From: Sediminibacterium ginsengisoli
GTDB lineage: Bacteria; Bacteroidota; Bacteroidia; Chitinophagales; Chitinophagaceae
DNA: 64,000 nt
Reading direction: 5' to 3'
Assembly (NCBI GenBank): GCA_945865545.1
Contig: CAMBEQ010000011.1
Coordinates: forward strand, 1-64,000
Shown here: positions 37,680-48,188 of the stretch, in pieces
Numbering within the stretch: position 1 is the stretch's first letter
Layout: each line of letters starts with the position of its first letter
The notes under the pieces: generated by a model
Told to the model about the DNA's origin: nothing
What the model saw: the letters and a program-made list of their open reading frames with translations, nothing else
The model's database searches: none
Program-made: the position numbers and the translations under genes

Positions 37680-39209
37680 TTATTTTAGAATATACTGGTC
37701 TGCAAGTGCAGTGAAGTTATTAACTTCTTCTAATTCCCAATTTTTATCTTTATTTAAATACGGAGCCATGAGGGCTGCTATCATTGGAGCTAAGGCTACC
37801 GCTAATTTAGCATCCAGAAAAAGCAATCTAATTCTTCTTGCTAATACATCTTCAACACCCATTGCCATTTCATGTTTAACAGCATAGACTACCTCTGCTT
37901 TTGTAAATGCAAAGTTGGGATGAAGAAGATCATTTAAAGATGGGTCAGTTTTTAAAATAGCGTTCAAATTATTTTTTCTTTCCTCTAAGTCGCCAATGCT
38001 CATTTCGGCAGTCTTGCATTTTACTTTTGGCAATTTACCAGTAAAGGCAGCGTTCTCCACTGCATCTGCAGCCATTTTTCTATAAGTAGTCCATTTGCCA
38101 CCAGTAATGGTAACTAGTCCACTTGGAGAAATACTTAAATGATGTTCTCTAGAAATTAAAGAGGTTCGACCCTTTCCTTTTTGTTTTACCAATGGTCTCA
38201 ATCCTACATATACACTATTAATATCTGCTCTAGTAATTAAAGTGGTTCCGTATTGATTAATATGTTTTAAAATAAATTCAATTTCTTCTTCAAGTGGTTT
38301 AGGTTCGTAAGAGGTAATATCAATAGGCGTATCCGTAGTACCCAGTATAACTTTATCATGCCAGGGTACTGCAAATAATACCCGGCCATCATCTGTTTTA
38401 GGAATCATCATGGCGTCGGTGCTAGGAAAAAATTTTGCATCAACAACCAAATGTATCCCTTGAGAAGGGCTTACTAAATCATGTATTAATTGATCGTCCA
38501 TTTGAACGATTGAATTGGTAAATACCCCGGTGGCATTAATGACCGTTTTTGTTTTTAGGGTATATGTATTTCCAGTTAGTGTATCAATACATTCTACACC
38601 GCTTATTTTTCCATTGTCTTTTATAAACCCAGTTGCTTTACAATAATTTAAAACAGTCGCTCCATTTTTTATAGCAGTGGCAGCCATCTCGATGGCTAAT
38701 TGACTGTCTTCAAATTGTCCATCATAATATAAAATACCACCGGCTAATTTATTGGGGTTGATAGAGGGTAAATGGGTAATGGTTTCTTTTTTTGAAAGAG
38801 ATTCGGTTTTTCCAATAGATAGGCTTCCAGAAAGGAGGTCGTATATTTTTAATCCTATCCAATAAAACATTTTCCACCACCAACTAAAAACGGGTATGAT
38901 AAATATTTGAACCGAGGTTAAATGAGGCGCGTTTTTTAAGAGGTATCCTCTTTCTCTCAAAGCTTCGCGGACTAGTTTAATGTTACCTTGTTCTAAATAC
39001 CTAACTCCGCCGTGAACTAATTTGGTAGACCTGCTAGAAGTGCCTTTGGCAAAATCATGGCTTTCGATTAATAAGGTTTTGTAACCTCTTGAGGCTGCAT
39101 CTAAAGCAGCGCCTATGCCGGTAGCTCCCCCTCCAATAATAATGATGTCCCAGAACTCTTTATTTTCTAGGGCTTTTAATTGGGAGGCTCTATTCATACA
39201 ATTTTTCAA
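37680..39209 (-). CDS. glpD: Glycerol-3-phosphate dehydrogenase/oxidase
   Basis: DIIIIGGGATGIGAALDAASRGYKTLLIESHDFAKGTSSRSTKLVHGGVRYLEQG. Confidence 0.95.
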   Translation of the reverse strand: MKNCMNRASQLKALENKEFWDIIIIGGGATGIGAALDAASRGYKTLLIESHDFAKGTSSRSTKLVHGGVRYLEQGNIKLVREALRERGYLLKNAPHLTSVQIFIIPVFSWWWKMFYWIGLKIYDLLSGSLSIGKTESLSKKETITHLPSINPNKLAGGILYYDGQFEDSQLAIEMAATAIKNGATVLNYCKATGFIKDNGKISGVECIDTLTGNTYTLKTKTVINATGVFTNSIVQMDDQLIHDLVSPSQGIHLVVDAKFFPSTDAMMIPKTDDGRVLFAVPWHDKVILGTTDTPIDITSYEPKPLEEEIEFILKHINQYGTTLITRADINSVYVGLRPLVKQKGKGRTSLISREHHLSISPSGLVTITGGKWTTYRKMAADAVENAAFTGKLPKVKCKTAEMSIGDLEERKNNLNAILKTDPSLNDLLHPNFAFTKAEVVYAVKHEMAMGVEDVLARRIRLLFLDAKLAVALAPMIAALMAPYLNKDKNWELEEVNNFTALADQYILK

Positions 39210-39377
39210 AAATTTGTTACAAAATTACTACTAAATTGCTGATTCTGTCTATTAATTATAAATTCAAAAGTAGGGGAGTAGATTTAAGTAAGATTTTAGT
39301 CTTATTAATTTAATTTGACTACATGGTTTTTTAAACAAGTATATTTGATCATTCAAAGCAGTTAATTTTTGTCCAAT

Positions 39378-40631
39378 ATGAAGAAGTGCCTCATTAATTT
39401 TCTTTTACTGCTTTTTATTTTTTCCACAATGAATGGATTTGCACAAGATACCTTGCAAGTAAAAAGTCCTTTGCATAAAAAAAATATTTTTACACTTGGA
39501 TTATATAAGCAACCTGGCTTAGATTCTATGGTTGATTTTGTTGATGGATTGTACCGTGTTTTTAAAATTAATAAACTTAGGGGACAGAATGAAAAATTGA
39601 ATAAATCAAATTTCACTTTTGTACCTAATGTGGGGTATAGTTTAGCTACTGGCTTTGCTACTTCTATTAATGCAAATATGATCGTATCGAAAAATAACCC
39701 AAAAGACAATCAATCTATTATTTTTTCTGAATTAAAATACACCCAAAAGAAACAAATTATTTCTCAGTTGGTTTCTAATCTTTGGTTAAAAAACAACGAA
39801 TATAATATTACTACCAATTGGGCTTATTTAAAATTTCCTCAATCTGATTTTGGCTTGGGGGCGAATAGTTCTTTACAATTACTGGATAAGATTGATTACT
39901 CTTATTTAAAATTATATCAATCTGTTTTAAAAAAAATAGGCACTGATTTATATTTTGGCCCAGGTATTAATATAGATTATCATTGGAATATAACAGATAC
40001 CACTACTCTAAATAAACCAATGGTTGGTTTTAATGAGTATGGTTTTACAAAAAAGTCTAGCTCGGTTGGGCTATTATTGAATGTTTTATATGATACTAGA
40101 AAATCTGTAATTAGCCCAATGGCCAATAGCAATTATTTAAACATAGTATATAGAAAAAATTTTACTTTTTTAGGAAGTGATGCGCCCTGGCAATCATTAT
40201 TAATTGATTATAGAAAATACCTTCCATTCCCAAAGGGCAGTAAAAATATTTTAGCTTTTTGGTCTTATAATGTTATTACACTTGCTGGTAAACCACCGTA
40301 TTTAAATTTATTTTCTACAGGATCTGATACCTATAATAATACAGGCAGGGGGTATATACAGGGGAGATTTAGAGGGGATAAATTTGTTTACTTAGAATCG
40401 GAATATCGCTTTGGAATCACTGAAAATGGTTTTATAGGCGGGGTTATTTTTACCAATATGCAAAGTCTTTCAGAACAGCACGGCAAGCCCATACAAGCTA
40501 TTTTACCTGGTTATGGTGCCGGTATTCGTATTAAGTTAAGCAAACATTCCAATACCAATATTGCTATTGACTATGGAATAGGCCAAGGGGGTTCCAAGGG
40601 AATTTTTATGAATTTGGGGGAAGTGTTCTAA
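39378..40631 (+). CDS. BamA/TamA-like outer membrane beta-barrel protein
   Basis: Signal peptide; barrel repeats; RGYIQGRFRGDKFVYLESEYRF motif. Confidence 0.8.
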   Translation: MKKCLINFLLLLFIFSTMNGFAQDTLQVKSPLHKKNIFTLGLYKQPGLDSMVDFVDGLYRVFKINKLRGQNEKLNKSNFTFVPNVGYSLATGFATSINANMIVSKNNPKDNQSIIFSELKYTQKKQIISQLVSNLWLKNNEYNITTNWAYLKFPQSDFGLGANSSLQLLDKIDYSYLKLYQSVLKKIGTDLYFGPGINIDYHWNITDTTTLNKPMVGFNEYGFTKKSSSVGLLLNVLYDTRKSVISPMANSNYLNIVYRKNFTFLGSDAPWQSLLIDYRKYLPFPKGSKNILAFWSYNVITLAGKPPYLNLFSTGSDTYNNTGRGYIQGRFRGDKFVYLESEYRFGITENGFIGGVIFTNMQSLSEQHGKPIQAILPGYGAGIRIKLSKHSNTNIAIDYGIGQGGSKGIFMNLGEVF

Positions 40632-40681
40632 AAATGGATACTTTTAATAAATTTATAGGTATGAAAATAAATAAAAATACA

Positions 40682-41500
40682 ATGGATTCACGTAGACAGT
40701 TTATTAAAAACATTTCTTTTGCTTCTGCATTTTTACTTACTGGTAAAATTTCTAACTTAAGTGCCGCAGAGGTAATTAGCTATCGTAATAAAGTAAAATT
40801 ACGTTTTGTAGTAGCATCCGATATTCATTATGGCCAACCTAACACTGCCTATGAGCAAATGTTGGATACGGTCACTAAGCATATTAATTTATTTCATGGC
40901 CACAGCCCCTTAGATTTTTGTGTGATGAATGGAGATTTAATTCATAATGAAAAATCATTTATGCCTTTGGTTAAAGCAAAGTTGGATGGTTTGACCATGC
41001 CTTATTTTGTTACGCGAGGTAACCATGATATGGTGTCGTCGGACTACTGGAATAGTATTTGGGGGATGCCTTTAAATCATGATGTATTAATAAAAAAGAA
41101 TGCCATTTTGTTAGGCGATACCTCTAACGAAATTGGAACTTATGAATCACCAGACATTAATTGGTTATCCAATAAATTAGAAGCCCATAGAGATAAAAAA
41201 AATTGTTTTGTATTTATACATATTCCACAAGCAAAATGGACACCCTATGCAATAGATAATCCAGCTGTTTTTGAGACCATTAAAAAATTCCCCAACGTTA
41301 AGGCTGTGTTTCACGGACATGAACATGATCACGATGGATTTAAAATGGTTGACAATGTGCCCTTTATTTTTGATGCCCATGTGGGGGGCAACTGGGGTAC
41401 TGCATATAAAGGCTTTAGAGTTGTGGAACTGATGAACGACAATACGATGATTACTTATATGATGAATCCAACGGACAAATTAAATGAACTTAGTTTTTAA
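40682..41500 (+). CDS. Tat-exported metallophosphoesterase
   Basis: SRRQFIKNISFASAFLLTG; ASDIHYG, NGDLIH, RGNHD, FHGHEHD. Confidence 0.92.
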   Translation: MDSRRQFIKNISFASAFLLTGKISNLSAAEVISYRNKVKLRFVVASDIHYGQPNTAYEQMLDTVTKHINLFHGHSPLDFCVMNGDLIHNEKSFMPLVKAKLDGLTMPYFVTRGNHDMVSSDYWNSIWGMPLNHDVLIKKNAILLGDTSNEIGTYESPDINWLSNKLEAHRDKKNCFVFIHIPQAKWTPYAIDNPAVFETIKKFPNVKAVFHGHEHDHDGFKMVDNVPFIFDAHVGGNWGTAYKGFRVVELMNDNTMITYMMNPTDKLNELSF

Positions 41501-41714
41501 TCATTCGAATATACAATTGTTCTACTTTGGTTCTTGCCCATGGGGTTTTGCGTAAAAATTTCAAACTAGACTGAATACTGGGATTGCTATTAAAGCAATT
41601 GATAGGAATATGCTGGCCTAAATCTTCCCATCCAAAATAAGCCACTAGTTCAGTGACCACATTTTCGAGTGTTTTTCCATGTAAAGGGTCCTTGGAAGCT
41701 TGTTGCATATGCAA
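41490..41714 (-). CDS. VF530 family protein
   Basis: DPLHGKTLENVVTELVAYFGWEDLGQHIPINCFNSNPSIQSSLKFLRKTPWARTKVE. Confidence 0.93.
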   Translation of the reverse strand: MHMQQASKDPLHGKTLENVVTELVAYFGWEDLGQHIPINCFNSNPSIQSSLKFLRKTPWARTKVEQLYIRMIKN

Positions 41715-41733
41715 TATTAAGTAATTTGCTGCT

Positions 41734-42333
41734 ATGCAGCCTCTCCGATATTTTATTGTTTATAAACCTGTGAATATGGTTTCTCAATTTGTGAGTACCC
41801 ATCAAGTGAATTTATTACATCAATTAGATTTTGCTTTTCCCGAAGGGACACATGCCATTGGCCGCTTAGATCAAAATTCGGAAGGATTATTATTACTTAC
41901 TACTAATAAAAAAATTACTAAACTTTTATTTCAAGGAGTTGTTCCACATCAACGTACTTATTTAGTCCAAGTTAAGAACAAGGTGGAACCTGCTATTGTA
42001 GAAAAATTAGCCAATGGTATAGACATTAGTGCTCCCAATGGAAGTTTATTTAAAACAACGCCTTGCTTGGTTAAATGGGTCAATCCGCCAGTTGGTTTAT
42101 CAGCAGTTGATAAGCCATTGCATCCCAAGGTGCAAACCACTTGGTTGGAAATTACATTAACAGAAGGGCGATACCATCAGGTGCGTAAAATGGTAGCCGC
42201 AGTCAATCATAAATGTATTCGGTTGATAAGAACTTCCATAGAAAATATTAAAATTGACAGGATGCAACCAGGCGATGTGCTTGAAATGGAGGAAGAAAAA
42301 TTCTACCAGCTGCTCAATTTACATGCAAAATAA
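41734..42333 (+). CDS. Pseudouridine synthase (RluE/RsuA-type)
   Basis: YFIVYKPVNMVSQF, AIGRLDQNSEGLLLLTT, LTEGRYHQVRKMVAAV. Confidence 0.93.
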   Translation: MQPLRYFIVYKPVNMVSQFVSTHQVNLLHQLDFAFPEGTHAIGRLDQNSEGLLLLTTNKKITKLLFQGVVPHQRTYLVQVKNKVEPAIVEKLANGIDISAPNGSLFKTTPCLVKWVNPPVGLSAVDKPLHPKVQTTWLEITLTEGRYHQVRKMVAAVNHKCIRLIRTSIENIKIDRMQPGDVLEMEEEKFYQLLNLHAK

Positions 42334-42400
42334 TTAGTATATTTAATGATACCTGGATACTTATTTTTTACAGGGGTATTCATTTTTTAAAACGATAGTT

Positions 42401-42517
42401 ATGAATAAATCATTATCAAACAAGTATGCATTGCAATCCATTGTTAAAAATGGAGGTACTATAGGTAATATTTTAATTAGTGACCTTATTGCTTATTCTA
42501 ATAAAGAAAATAAATAA
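42401..42517 (+). CDS. Small ORF (38 aa) coupled to ribokinase
   Basis: MNKSLSNKYALQSIVKNGGTIGNILISDLIAYSNKENK*; stop overlaps the next ATG (TAATG). Not in the ORF track. Confidence 0.4.
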   Translation: MNKSLSNKYALQSIVKNGGTIGNILISDLIAYSNKENK

Positions 42518-43419
42518 TGAGTCATTCAAAAATTGTAGTCATAGGAAGTGCCAATACCGATATGGTAGTAAAAGCAAAAACGCTTCCCTTGCCTGGAGAA
42601 ACTATTTTAGGTGGACAATTTTTTATGAATGCAGGAGGAAAAGGAGCTAATCAGGCAGTGGCTGCAGCACGCATGGGAGGTCAGGTAATTTTAGTGGCTA
42701 AAGTAGGAGATGATATTTTTGGAAAGCAAACTATTGAAGGGCTTCAAAAAGAAAATATAAATACAGATTTTGTTTTTATAGATGCCCTAGCGCCATCGGG
42801 CACTGCTTTAATTAATGTGAATGAAGAAGGAGAGAATTGTATAGTAGTGGCACCAGGGGCCAATGCTAATTTATTACCCGCCGACCTACAGCAGGTTAAT
42901 ATTATTTCAACAGCTGAAATAATATTAATGCAATTGGAAGTGCCCATGCAAACTATTGAACAAGTTGCAAAAAATGCAAAACTGAGTCATCAAAAAGTGA
43001 TCATCAATCCTGCACCTGCTCAACTTTTATCAGATGAGTTATTAAAAGGCTTGTATTTAATAACCCCTAATGAAACCGAAGCTAGCATGTTAACAGGCAT
43101 AGCAGTAGTAGATGAAAAAACTGCGTCAAAGGCGGCAGATCAATTTTTAAAAAAAGGGGTACAAAATGTAATTATTACCTTAGGCAAACAAGGTGCTTAT
43201 TTTCAAAATAGCACAGAACATATTTTAGTACCAGCACCTTTAGTTCATGCGCTAGATACTACAGCGGCTGGTGATACATTTAGCGGGGCCATTACGGTAG
43301 CACTCACCGAAAATAAATCTTGGGAGCAAGCTATTCAATTTGCAGTAAAGGCAGCATCTATTTCTGTAACTAGATTAGGCGCACAAGCTTCCGTGCCTTA
43401 TAGAAATGAAATTGAATGA
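42517..43419 (+). CDS. rbsK: Ribokinase
   Basis: GSANTDMVVKAKTLPLPGETILGGQFFMNAGGKGANQAVAAARMGG; DTTAAGDTFSGA. Confidence 0.94.
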   Translation: MSHSKIVVIGSANTDMVVKAKTLPLPGETILGGQFFMNAGGKGANQAVAAARMGGQVILVAKVGDDIFGKQTIEGLQKENINTDFVFIDALAPSGTALINVNEEGENCIVVAPGANANLLPADLQQVNIISTAEIILMQLEVPMQTIEQVAKNAKLSHQKVIINPAPAQLLSDELLKGLYLITPNETEASMLTGIAVVDEKTASKAADQFLKKGVQNVIITLGKQGAYFQNSTEHILVPAPLVHALDTTAAGDTFSGAITVALTENKSWEQAIQFAVKAASISVTRLGAQASVPYRNEIE

Positions 43420-43447
43420 TCCTTTATACATTTTAAAATAACCAATT

Positions 43448-44446
43448 ATGTTTATTGTAGAAAATTACTCGCTAGCCATTTTACTTTGTTTTGTAACAAT
43501 GGTTTGTTGGGGCTCTTGGGCAAACACCACTAAGCTTACTTCTCCCAGCTGGCGTTTTGAGTTATTGTATTGGGATTATGGAGTAGGTATTTTATTAACT
43601 ACATTAATTATTGCGTTTACCTTAGGATCACATGGTCAAGAAGGCAGGTCATTTTTAGCAGATATCCAACAAGCGTCCAACAGCAATATAATGTCAGCTG
43701 TAATTGGAGGTGTTGTATTTAATTTGGCTAATATATTATTAGTAGCTGCTATTGCAATAGCGGGGATGTCTGTTGCATTTCCAATAGGTATTGGTATTGC
43801 TTTAGCTTTAGGGGTGATTGTAAATTATCTAGATCATCCACAAGGTAATCCACTACTGATCTTTGGCGGCGTGGCATTGATTGTTGTAGCCATTTTATTA
43901 AATGCAAGAGCTTATCAAAAACTACAATCCAGTGCAGCAGAAAAAATTTCTAAAAAAGGTTTATTTCTTTCCATCGTGAGTGGTTGCTTGATGGGTTTTT
44001 TTTATAAATACGTAGCGGCTTCAATGGTGAATAACTTTAATGTTCCAGAAGCGGATAAACTTACTCCCTATACTGCACTTGTATTTTTTGGAATAGGGGT
44101 AGTAGCAAGTAGTTTTGTATTTAATAGTATTCAAATGAAAAAACCATTTGCAGGATCCTCCCTTTCTTTCACAGATTATTTTAAGGGTAGTTTAAAAGAT
44201 CATTTTGTAGGTATTTTAGGCGGAGCCATTTGGAGTATTGGAATGTCTTTTAATATCATAGCCTCCGGTAAGGCCGGTCCTGCAATATCTTATGGATTAG
44301 GGCAAGGGGCTACAGTGATTGCTGCCATATGGGGTATTTATGTGTGGAGAGAATTTGATAAAGCACCCAAAGGCACTAAAGCAATACTTAATGTAATGTT
44401 GTTATTGTATATGGTAGGATTAAGTTTGATTATTTTATCTAAATAA
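43448..44446 (+). CDS. GRP/DMT-type sugar transporter
   Basis: About 10 TM segments; CWGSWANTTKLTSPSWRFELLYWDYGVG; adjacent to ribokinase. Confidence 0.85.
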   Translation: MFIVENYSLAILLCFVTMVCWGSWANTTKLTSPSWRFELLYWDYGVGILLTTLIIAFTLGSHGQEGRSFLADIQQASNSNIMSAVIGGVVFNLANILLVAAIAIAGMSVAFPIGIGIALALGVIVNYLDHPQGNPLLIFGGVALIVVAILLNARAYQKLQSSAAEKISKKGLFLSIVSGCLMGFFYKYVAASMVNNFNVPEADKLTPYTALVFFGIGVVASSFVFNSIQMKKPFAGSSLSFTDYFKGSLKDHFVGILGGAIWSIGMSFNIIASGKAGPAISYGLGQGATVIAAIWGIYVWREFDKAPKGTKAILNVMLLLYMVGLSLIILSK

Positions 44447-44669
44447 GCATAGCCAAATTACATAAAGCAAAAACTGATTTTGGTCATCAATGCAATAGGA
44501 TGATCTTGTTATTGTCTTAGAATGTATTAAAAAGCAATGGGTTGTGACTATTTTTAGTAGTTAAAGTATCATTTTTTGAGCATGGGTTATGAAAAAGCAA
44601 TGAACTATAATTTGATTGAATCAGAAAAAGTAGTAAATTAGGTATATACAGTCACCCCAATCCTTATCT

Positions 44670-45101
44670 ATGCCAACCGTACACGACCTATTACATAATA
44701 AAAATAGAAAGCTCATTGCCGTATCCAGTAATACTTCTATTATAGATGCGCTTAAGATGATGGCTGATTTTAATATTGGCTGTTTGATTGTATTAGAAGG
44801 AGACCATTATATAGGCATGTTTACAGAAAGGGACTATGCGCGTAAAATTGTATTAGAAGGACGTAATTCTCAAACGACCACGGTAGATGAAATTATGGTA
44901 ACAGACATTCCCTTATTAGATAGTAAAGACAGTATTGAACTTTGTACCAAAATTATGACGGAAAAAACTTTGCGTTATTTGCCTGTTTTTGAAAATGGGA
45001 AGCTCATTAATTTAATAAGCCAAAGTGATATTATCAAGCATACCATTGACTCCCAAAAATCACTCATTGAGCATTTACAAGATTATATGAACTTGAAGTA
45101 A
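44670..45101 (+). CDS. CBS domain protein
   Basis: Tandem CBS; IGMFTERDYARKIVLEGR, LPVFENGKLINLISQSDIIKH. Confidence 0.93.
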   Translation: MPTVHDLLHNKNRKLIAVSSNTSIIDALKMMADFNIGCLIVLEGDHYIGMFTERDYARKIVLEGRNSQTTTVDEIMVTDIPLLDSKDSIELCTKIMTEKTLRYLPVFENGKLINLISQSDIIKHTIDSQKSLIEHLQDYMNLK

Positions 45102-45102
45102 T

Positions 45103-45984
45103 TTATTCGTGTTCAACCATGTCATACAGATGATGTATGAGCCCATCTGCCAAACCAATTTTAGGCACATATATTTCTTCAATATCGGCCCATTTACAAA
45201 TAGCATTATAAATAGTTAAAGCAGGTACAATTACTTCAGCTCTATCTTCCTTAAGGGTATAGGTATGCATTCTTTCATCCACTGAAAGAGGATCCATTTC
45301 TTTATAAACTTCTTTTAAACTTTCTGCACTAATAAATTTCCCATCTTTATTACCATTCAAAGCAAATAATTTATTGATATTGCCTCCGGATCCAATACCA
45401 ATCATCTTATTGTATTTTTTGGATAGGTCCTTCAAAGTATCTTTCATCTCCTCCCAGGTTTCGTCTTTTACTTTTTTTGTAAGAATACGAACTGTACCAA
45501 TATTGAAAGATTTTTGAACTACTACATTAGACTTATGGTATAGAGTTATTTCGGTACTACCGCCACCTACGTCAATGTATAAATAACTTTTATCTTTGTC
45601 TAGTAATTCTGCAATATGGTTTTCGTAAATAATTTCGGCTTCCAATTCGCCGGTAATTACTTCAATCTCAATACTTGTTTCTGATTTAATTTCTTTGATG
45701 ATCTCTTTTGCATTTTCGGCATCTCTCATGGCACTGGTGGCGCATGCCATATAGTGATCCACTTCATACACTTTCATTAGATTATTGAAAGCTTTGATGG
45801 TATTAATAAGCATTTTCTTTTTTTGACCACCAATATGCCCCTTTTCAAATACATCAAAACCCAAACGGACAGGAATTCTTAAAAGGCATAATTTATTAAA
45901 TTCGACTTCCTTTCCTCTTTTTACTACTGCACAAATAAGTAATCTTACCGCGTTACTTCCAATATCTATAGCTGCGAGTACCAA
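45103..45984 (-). CDS. ppx: Exopolyphosphatase (Ppx/GppA family)
   Basis: AAIDIGSNAVRLLI, YIDVGGGSTEITL. Confidence 0.92.
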   Translation of the reverse strand: MVLAAIDIGSNAVRLLICAVVKRGKEVEFNKLCLLRIPVRLGFDVFEKGHIGGQKKKMLINTIKAFNNLMKVYEVDHYMACATSAMRDAENAKEIIKEIKSETSIEIEVITGELEAEIIYENHIAELLDKDKSYLYIDVGGGSTEITLYHKSNVVVQKSFNIGTVRILTKKVKDETWEEMKDTLKDLSKKYNKMIGIGSGGNINKLFALNGNKDGKFISAESLKEVYKEMDPLSVDERMHTYTLKEDRAEVIVPALTIYNAICKWADIEEIYVPKIGLADGLIHHLYDMVEHE

Positions 45985-45987
45985 TTT

Positions 45988-48054
45988 TTATAATTTTTTT
46001 CCTATTAAGTAATGGTAGGTTTCTACCTGAGATTTATATATTTTTCTTCTAGCGGAAGGTACATAATTATTGTTTAAGTTCTCGTCTAAAATTCTGGCTT
46101 TATTATTATCTTTTAGCTGAATGTTAATGATGTCTATGAGTTCTTTTTTTAAGTGGGCATCTAATATTGGGGCAGCCACTTCTATTCGATGGTCTAAATT
46201 ACGTACCATCCAATCGGCGCTTGAAATAAAAACTTTTTCGTTTCCTTTATTGTGAAATATCATCACCCTTGCATGTTCTAGGTATTGGTCTACGATACTT
46301 ATGGCATTTAACTTAGCGTTCAATTTTTCGGCTTCTTTCTTTAAAGTAAGAATACCTCGGATAATTAAATGAACCTCCACACCAGCTTTTAAAGCTTTGT
46401 ATAAATGGTCAATCAGCAATTGGTCGCTCAAGGAATTTAATTTTACGATAATTTTAGCGGGTTTGCCTAGTTTCGCAAATTTAATTTCATTGTTGATTAA
46501 TTGAATAATAGTATTGCGCATGTTAATAGGGGATATTAACAAGTTCCTAGTTTTGCCAATGGGCTTATCACCCATTTGCCAAGTTTCTAAATAGGTAAAT
46601 ACTTTATTCACTTCCATTAACAATGGCTTAGAGGCGGTCAATAAACAATGATCGGAATAAATTCTAGCCGTTTTTTCATTTAAATTCCCAGTACTAATAA
46701 ATCCATATTGCACCAATTTATTATCAATTCTTTTTTGAATGATACAAATTTTGGCATGTACTTTCACATTGGGAATGCCCACTAATACTTTGACACCTTC
46801 CTCTTCCATAGCAGTTTTCCATTCTAAATTGGCTTCTTCATCAAAACGGGCTTTTAGTTCTAAAAATACAGTCACTTTTTTTCCGTTTCTAGCAGCATTA
46901 ATTAAGGCGTTAATTACTTTAGAGTTGCTTGCTAAGCGGTAGGCTGTTATTTTAATTGAAATGACAGCATCATCCATGGCCGCTTCTCTGAGCATATCAA
47001 TGACGGGGTCGTAGCTGTGATAGGGGAAATGCAATAACACATCTTTTTGAAGAACTATTTCAGAGACTTGATAATTTTTCTTGAAAGCAGGGTGAGCAAA
47101 TGGTTTAGGCCTGTCTTGTTTTTCAACCAATACATCTGGAAAATCCATAAAATGCCTAAAATTATGAATATGACCTCCTGGTATAATGCTACTCTTTCTA
47201 GTTAGGTGTAATTTTTGAATTAAAAAGTCGAGTAATTCTGCATTCATATCTTTGTCATATACAAATCGAACGGGCTTACCTTTCCTTCTATTTTTTATAC
47301 CTTTTGAAATTTTCTCTACAAAATTAATGCCCACTTCTTGATCCAAATCAATTTCTGCATCCTTTGTAATTTTAAACACATGCGCATCAAATTGATTGAA
47401 TTTAAAATGCGAAAAAATAACTGGCAAATTAAATTTAATAATATCCTCTAATAAGATAATCGATTTTGTCCCTGGGCTAGAAGGTAGGATAATAAAGCGG
47501 CCAACGGATTTAGAAGGAATTTCAATTAAAGAAAATTTTTCATGATAAGCATTTTGCTTATTTCTCATTACGATGGCTAAGTACAAGCTTTTGTCTCTTA
47601 AGTAAGGCAGATCAGGTAAGTTTTCAATCATCAATGGAATAATGTAGGGACGCACTACATTATCAAAATAATCCCGAATAAACTCCTTTTGAATGGCATT
47701 TAATTTTCGCTCATTTATTATTAAAATTTTACGTTTAATGAGCTCCTTGTTAATATTATTCCAAATACGAGCAAATTCACTTTGTTGCTTGAGCACCACC
47801 CTTTGAATTTCATCTAAAATCACTTGAGGCGATTCTAACATATCTATATTCGTGCTTTTCTTCTTATCATTAAGTTCCACCATTCTTTTTAAAGTGGCCA
47901 CCCGAACTCTAAAAAACTCATCTAAATTGTTGGAAAAAATGCCTAAAAATCGAATTCTATCTTTTAAAGTAACCGATTGGTCATTGGCTTCTTGTAATAC
48001 CCTGGCATTAAAACTAAGCCAGCTGATATCTCTAGGTATATAATTGTTCTTCAT
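45988..48054 (-). CDS. ppk1: Polyphosphate kinase 1
   Basis: RDISWLSFNARVLQEA, VFLELKARFDEEANLEW, VHAKICII, STGNLNEKTARIYSDHCLLT, SSADWMVRNLDHRIEVAAPI. Confidence 0.96.
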   Translation of the reverse strand: MKNNYIPRDISWLSFNARVLQEANDQSVTLKDRIRFLGIFSNNLDEFFRVRVATLKRMVELNDKKKSTNIDMLESPQVILDEIQRVVLKQQSEFARIWNNINKELIKRKILIINERKLNAIQKEFIRDYFDNVVRPYIIPLMIENLPDLPYLRDKSLYLAIVMRNKQNAYHEKFSLIEIPSKSVGRFIILPSSPGTKSIILLEDIIKFNLPVIFSHFKFNQFDAHVFKITKDAEIDLDQEVGINFVEKISKGIKNRRKGKPVRFVYDKDMNAELLDFLIQKLHLTRKSSIIPGGHIHNFRHFMDFPDVLVEKQDRPKPFAHPAFKKNYQVSEIVLQKDVLLHFPYHSYDPVIDMLREAAMDDAVISIKITAYRLASNSKVINALINAARNGKKVTVFLELKARFDEEANLEWKTAMEEEGVKVLVGIPNVKVHAKICIIQKRIDNKLVQYGFISTGNLNEKTARIYSDHCLLTASKPLLMEVNKVFTYLETWQMGDKPIGKTRNLLISPINMRNTIIQLINNEIKFAKLGKPAKIIVKLNSLSDQLLIDHLYKALKAGVEVHLIIRGILTLKKEAEKLNAKLNAISIVDQYLEHARVMIFHNKGNEKVFISSADWMVRNLDHRIEVAAPILDAHLKKELIDIINIQLKDNNKARILDENLNNNYVPSARRKIYKSQVETYHYLIGKKL

Positions 48055-48188
48055 GGTGCTTAAAATTCACTGTAAAATTACAAAACTTGAGTTAAGTAAT
48101 ATTCCGGTCACAATTTATTAATGTTAAGTTAATAATGTGGATACATTGAAGTTACCCCGCTATGCGTTATTTACATAAAATACTACCC

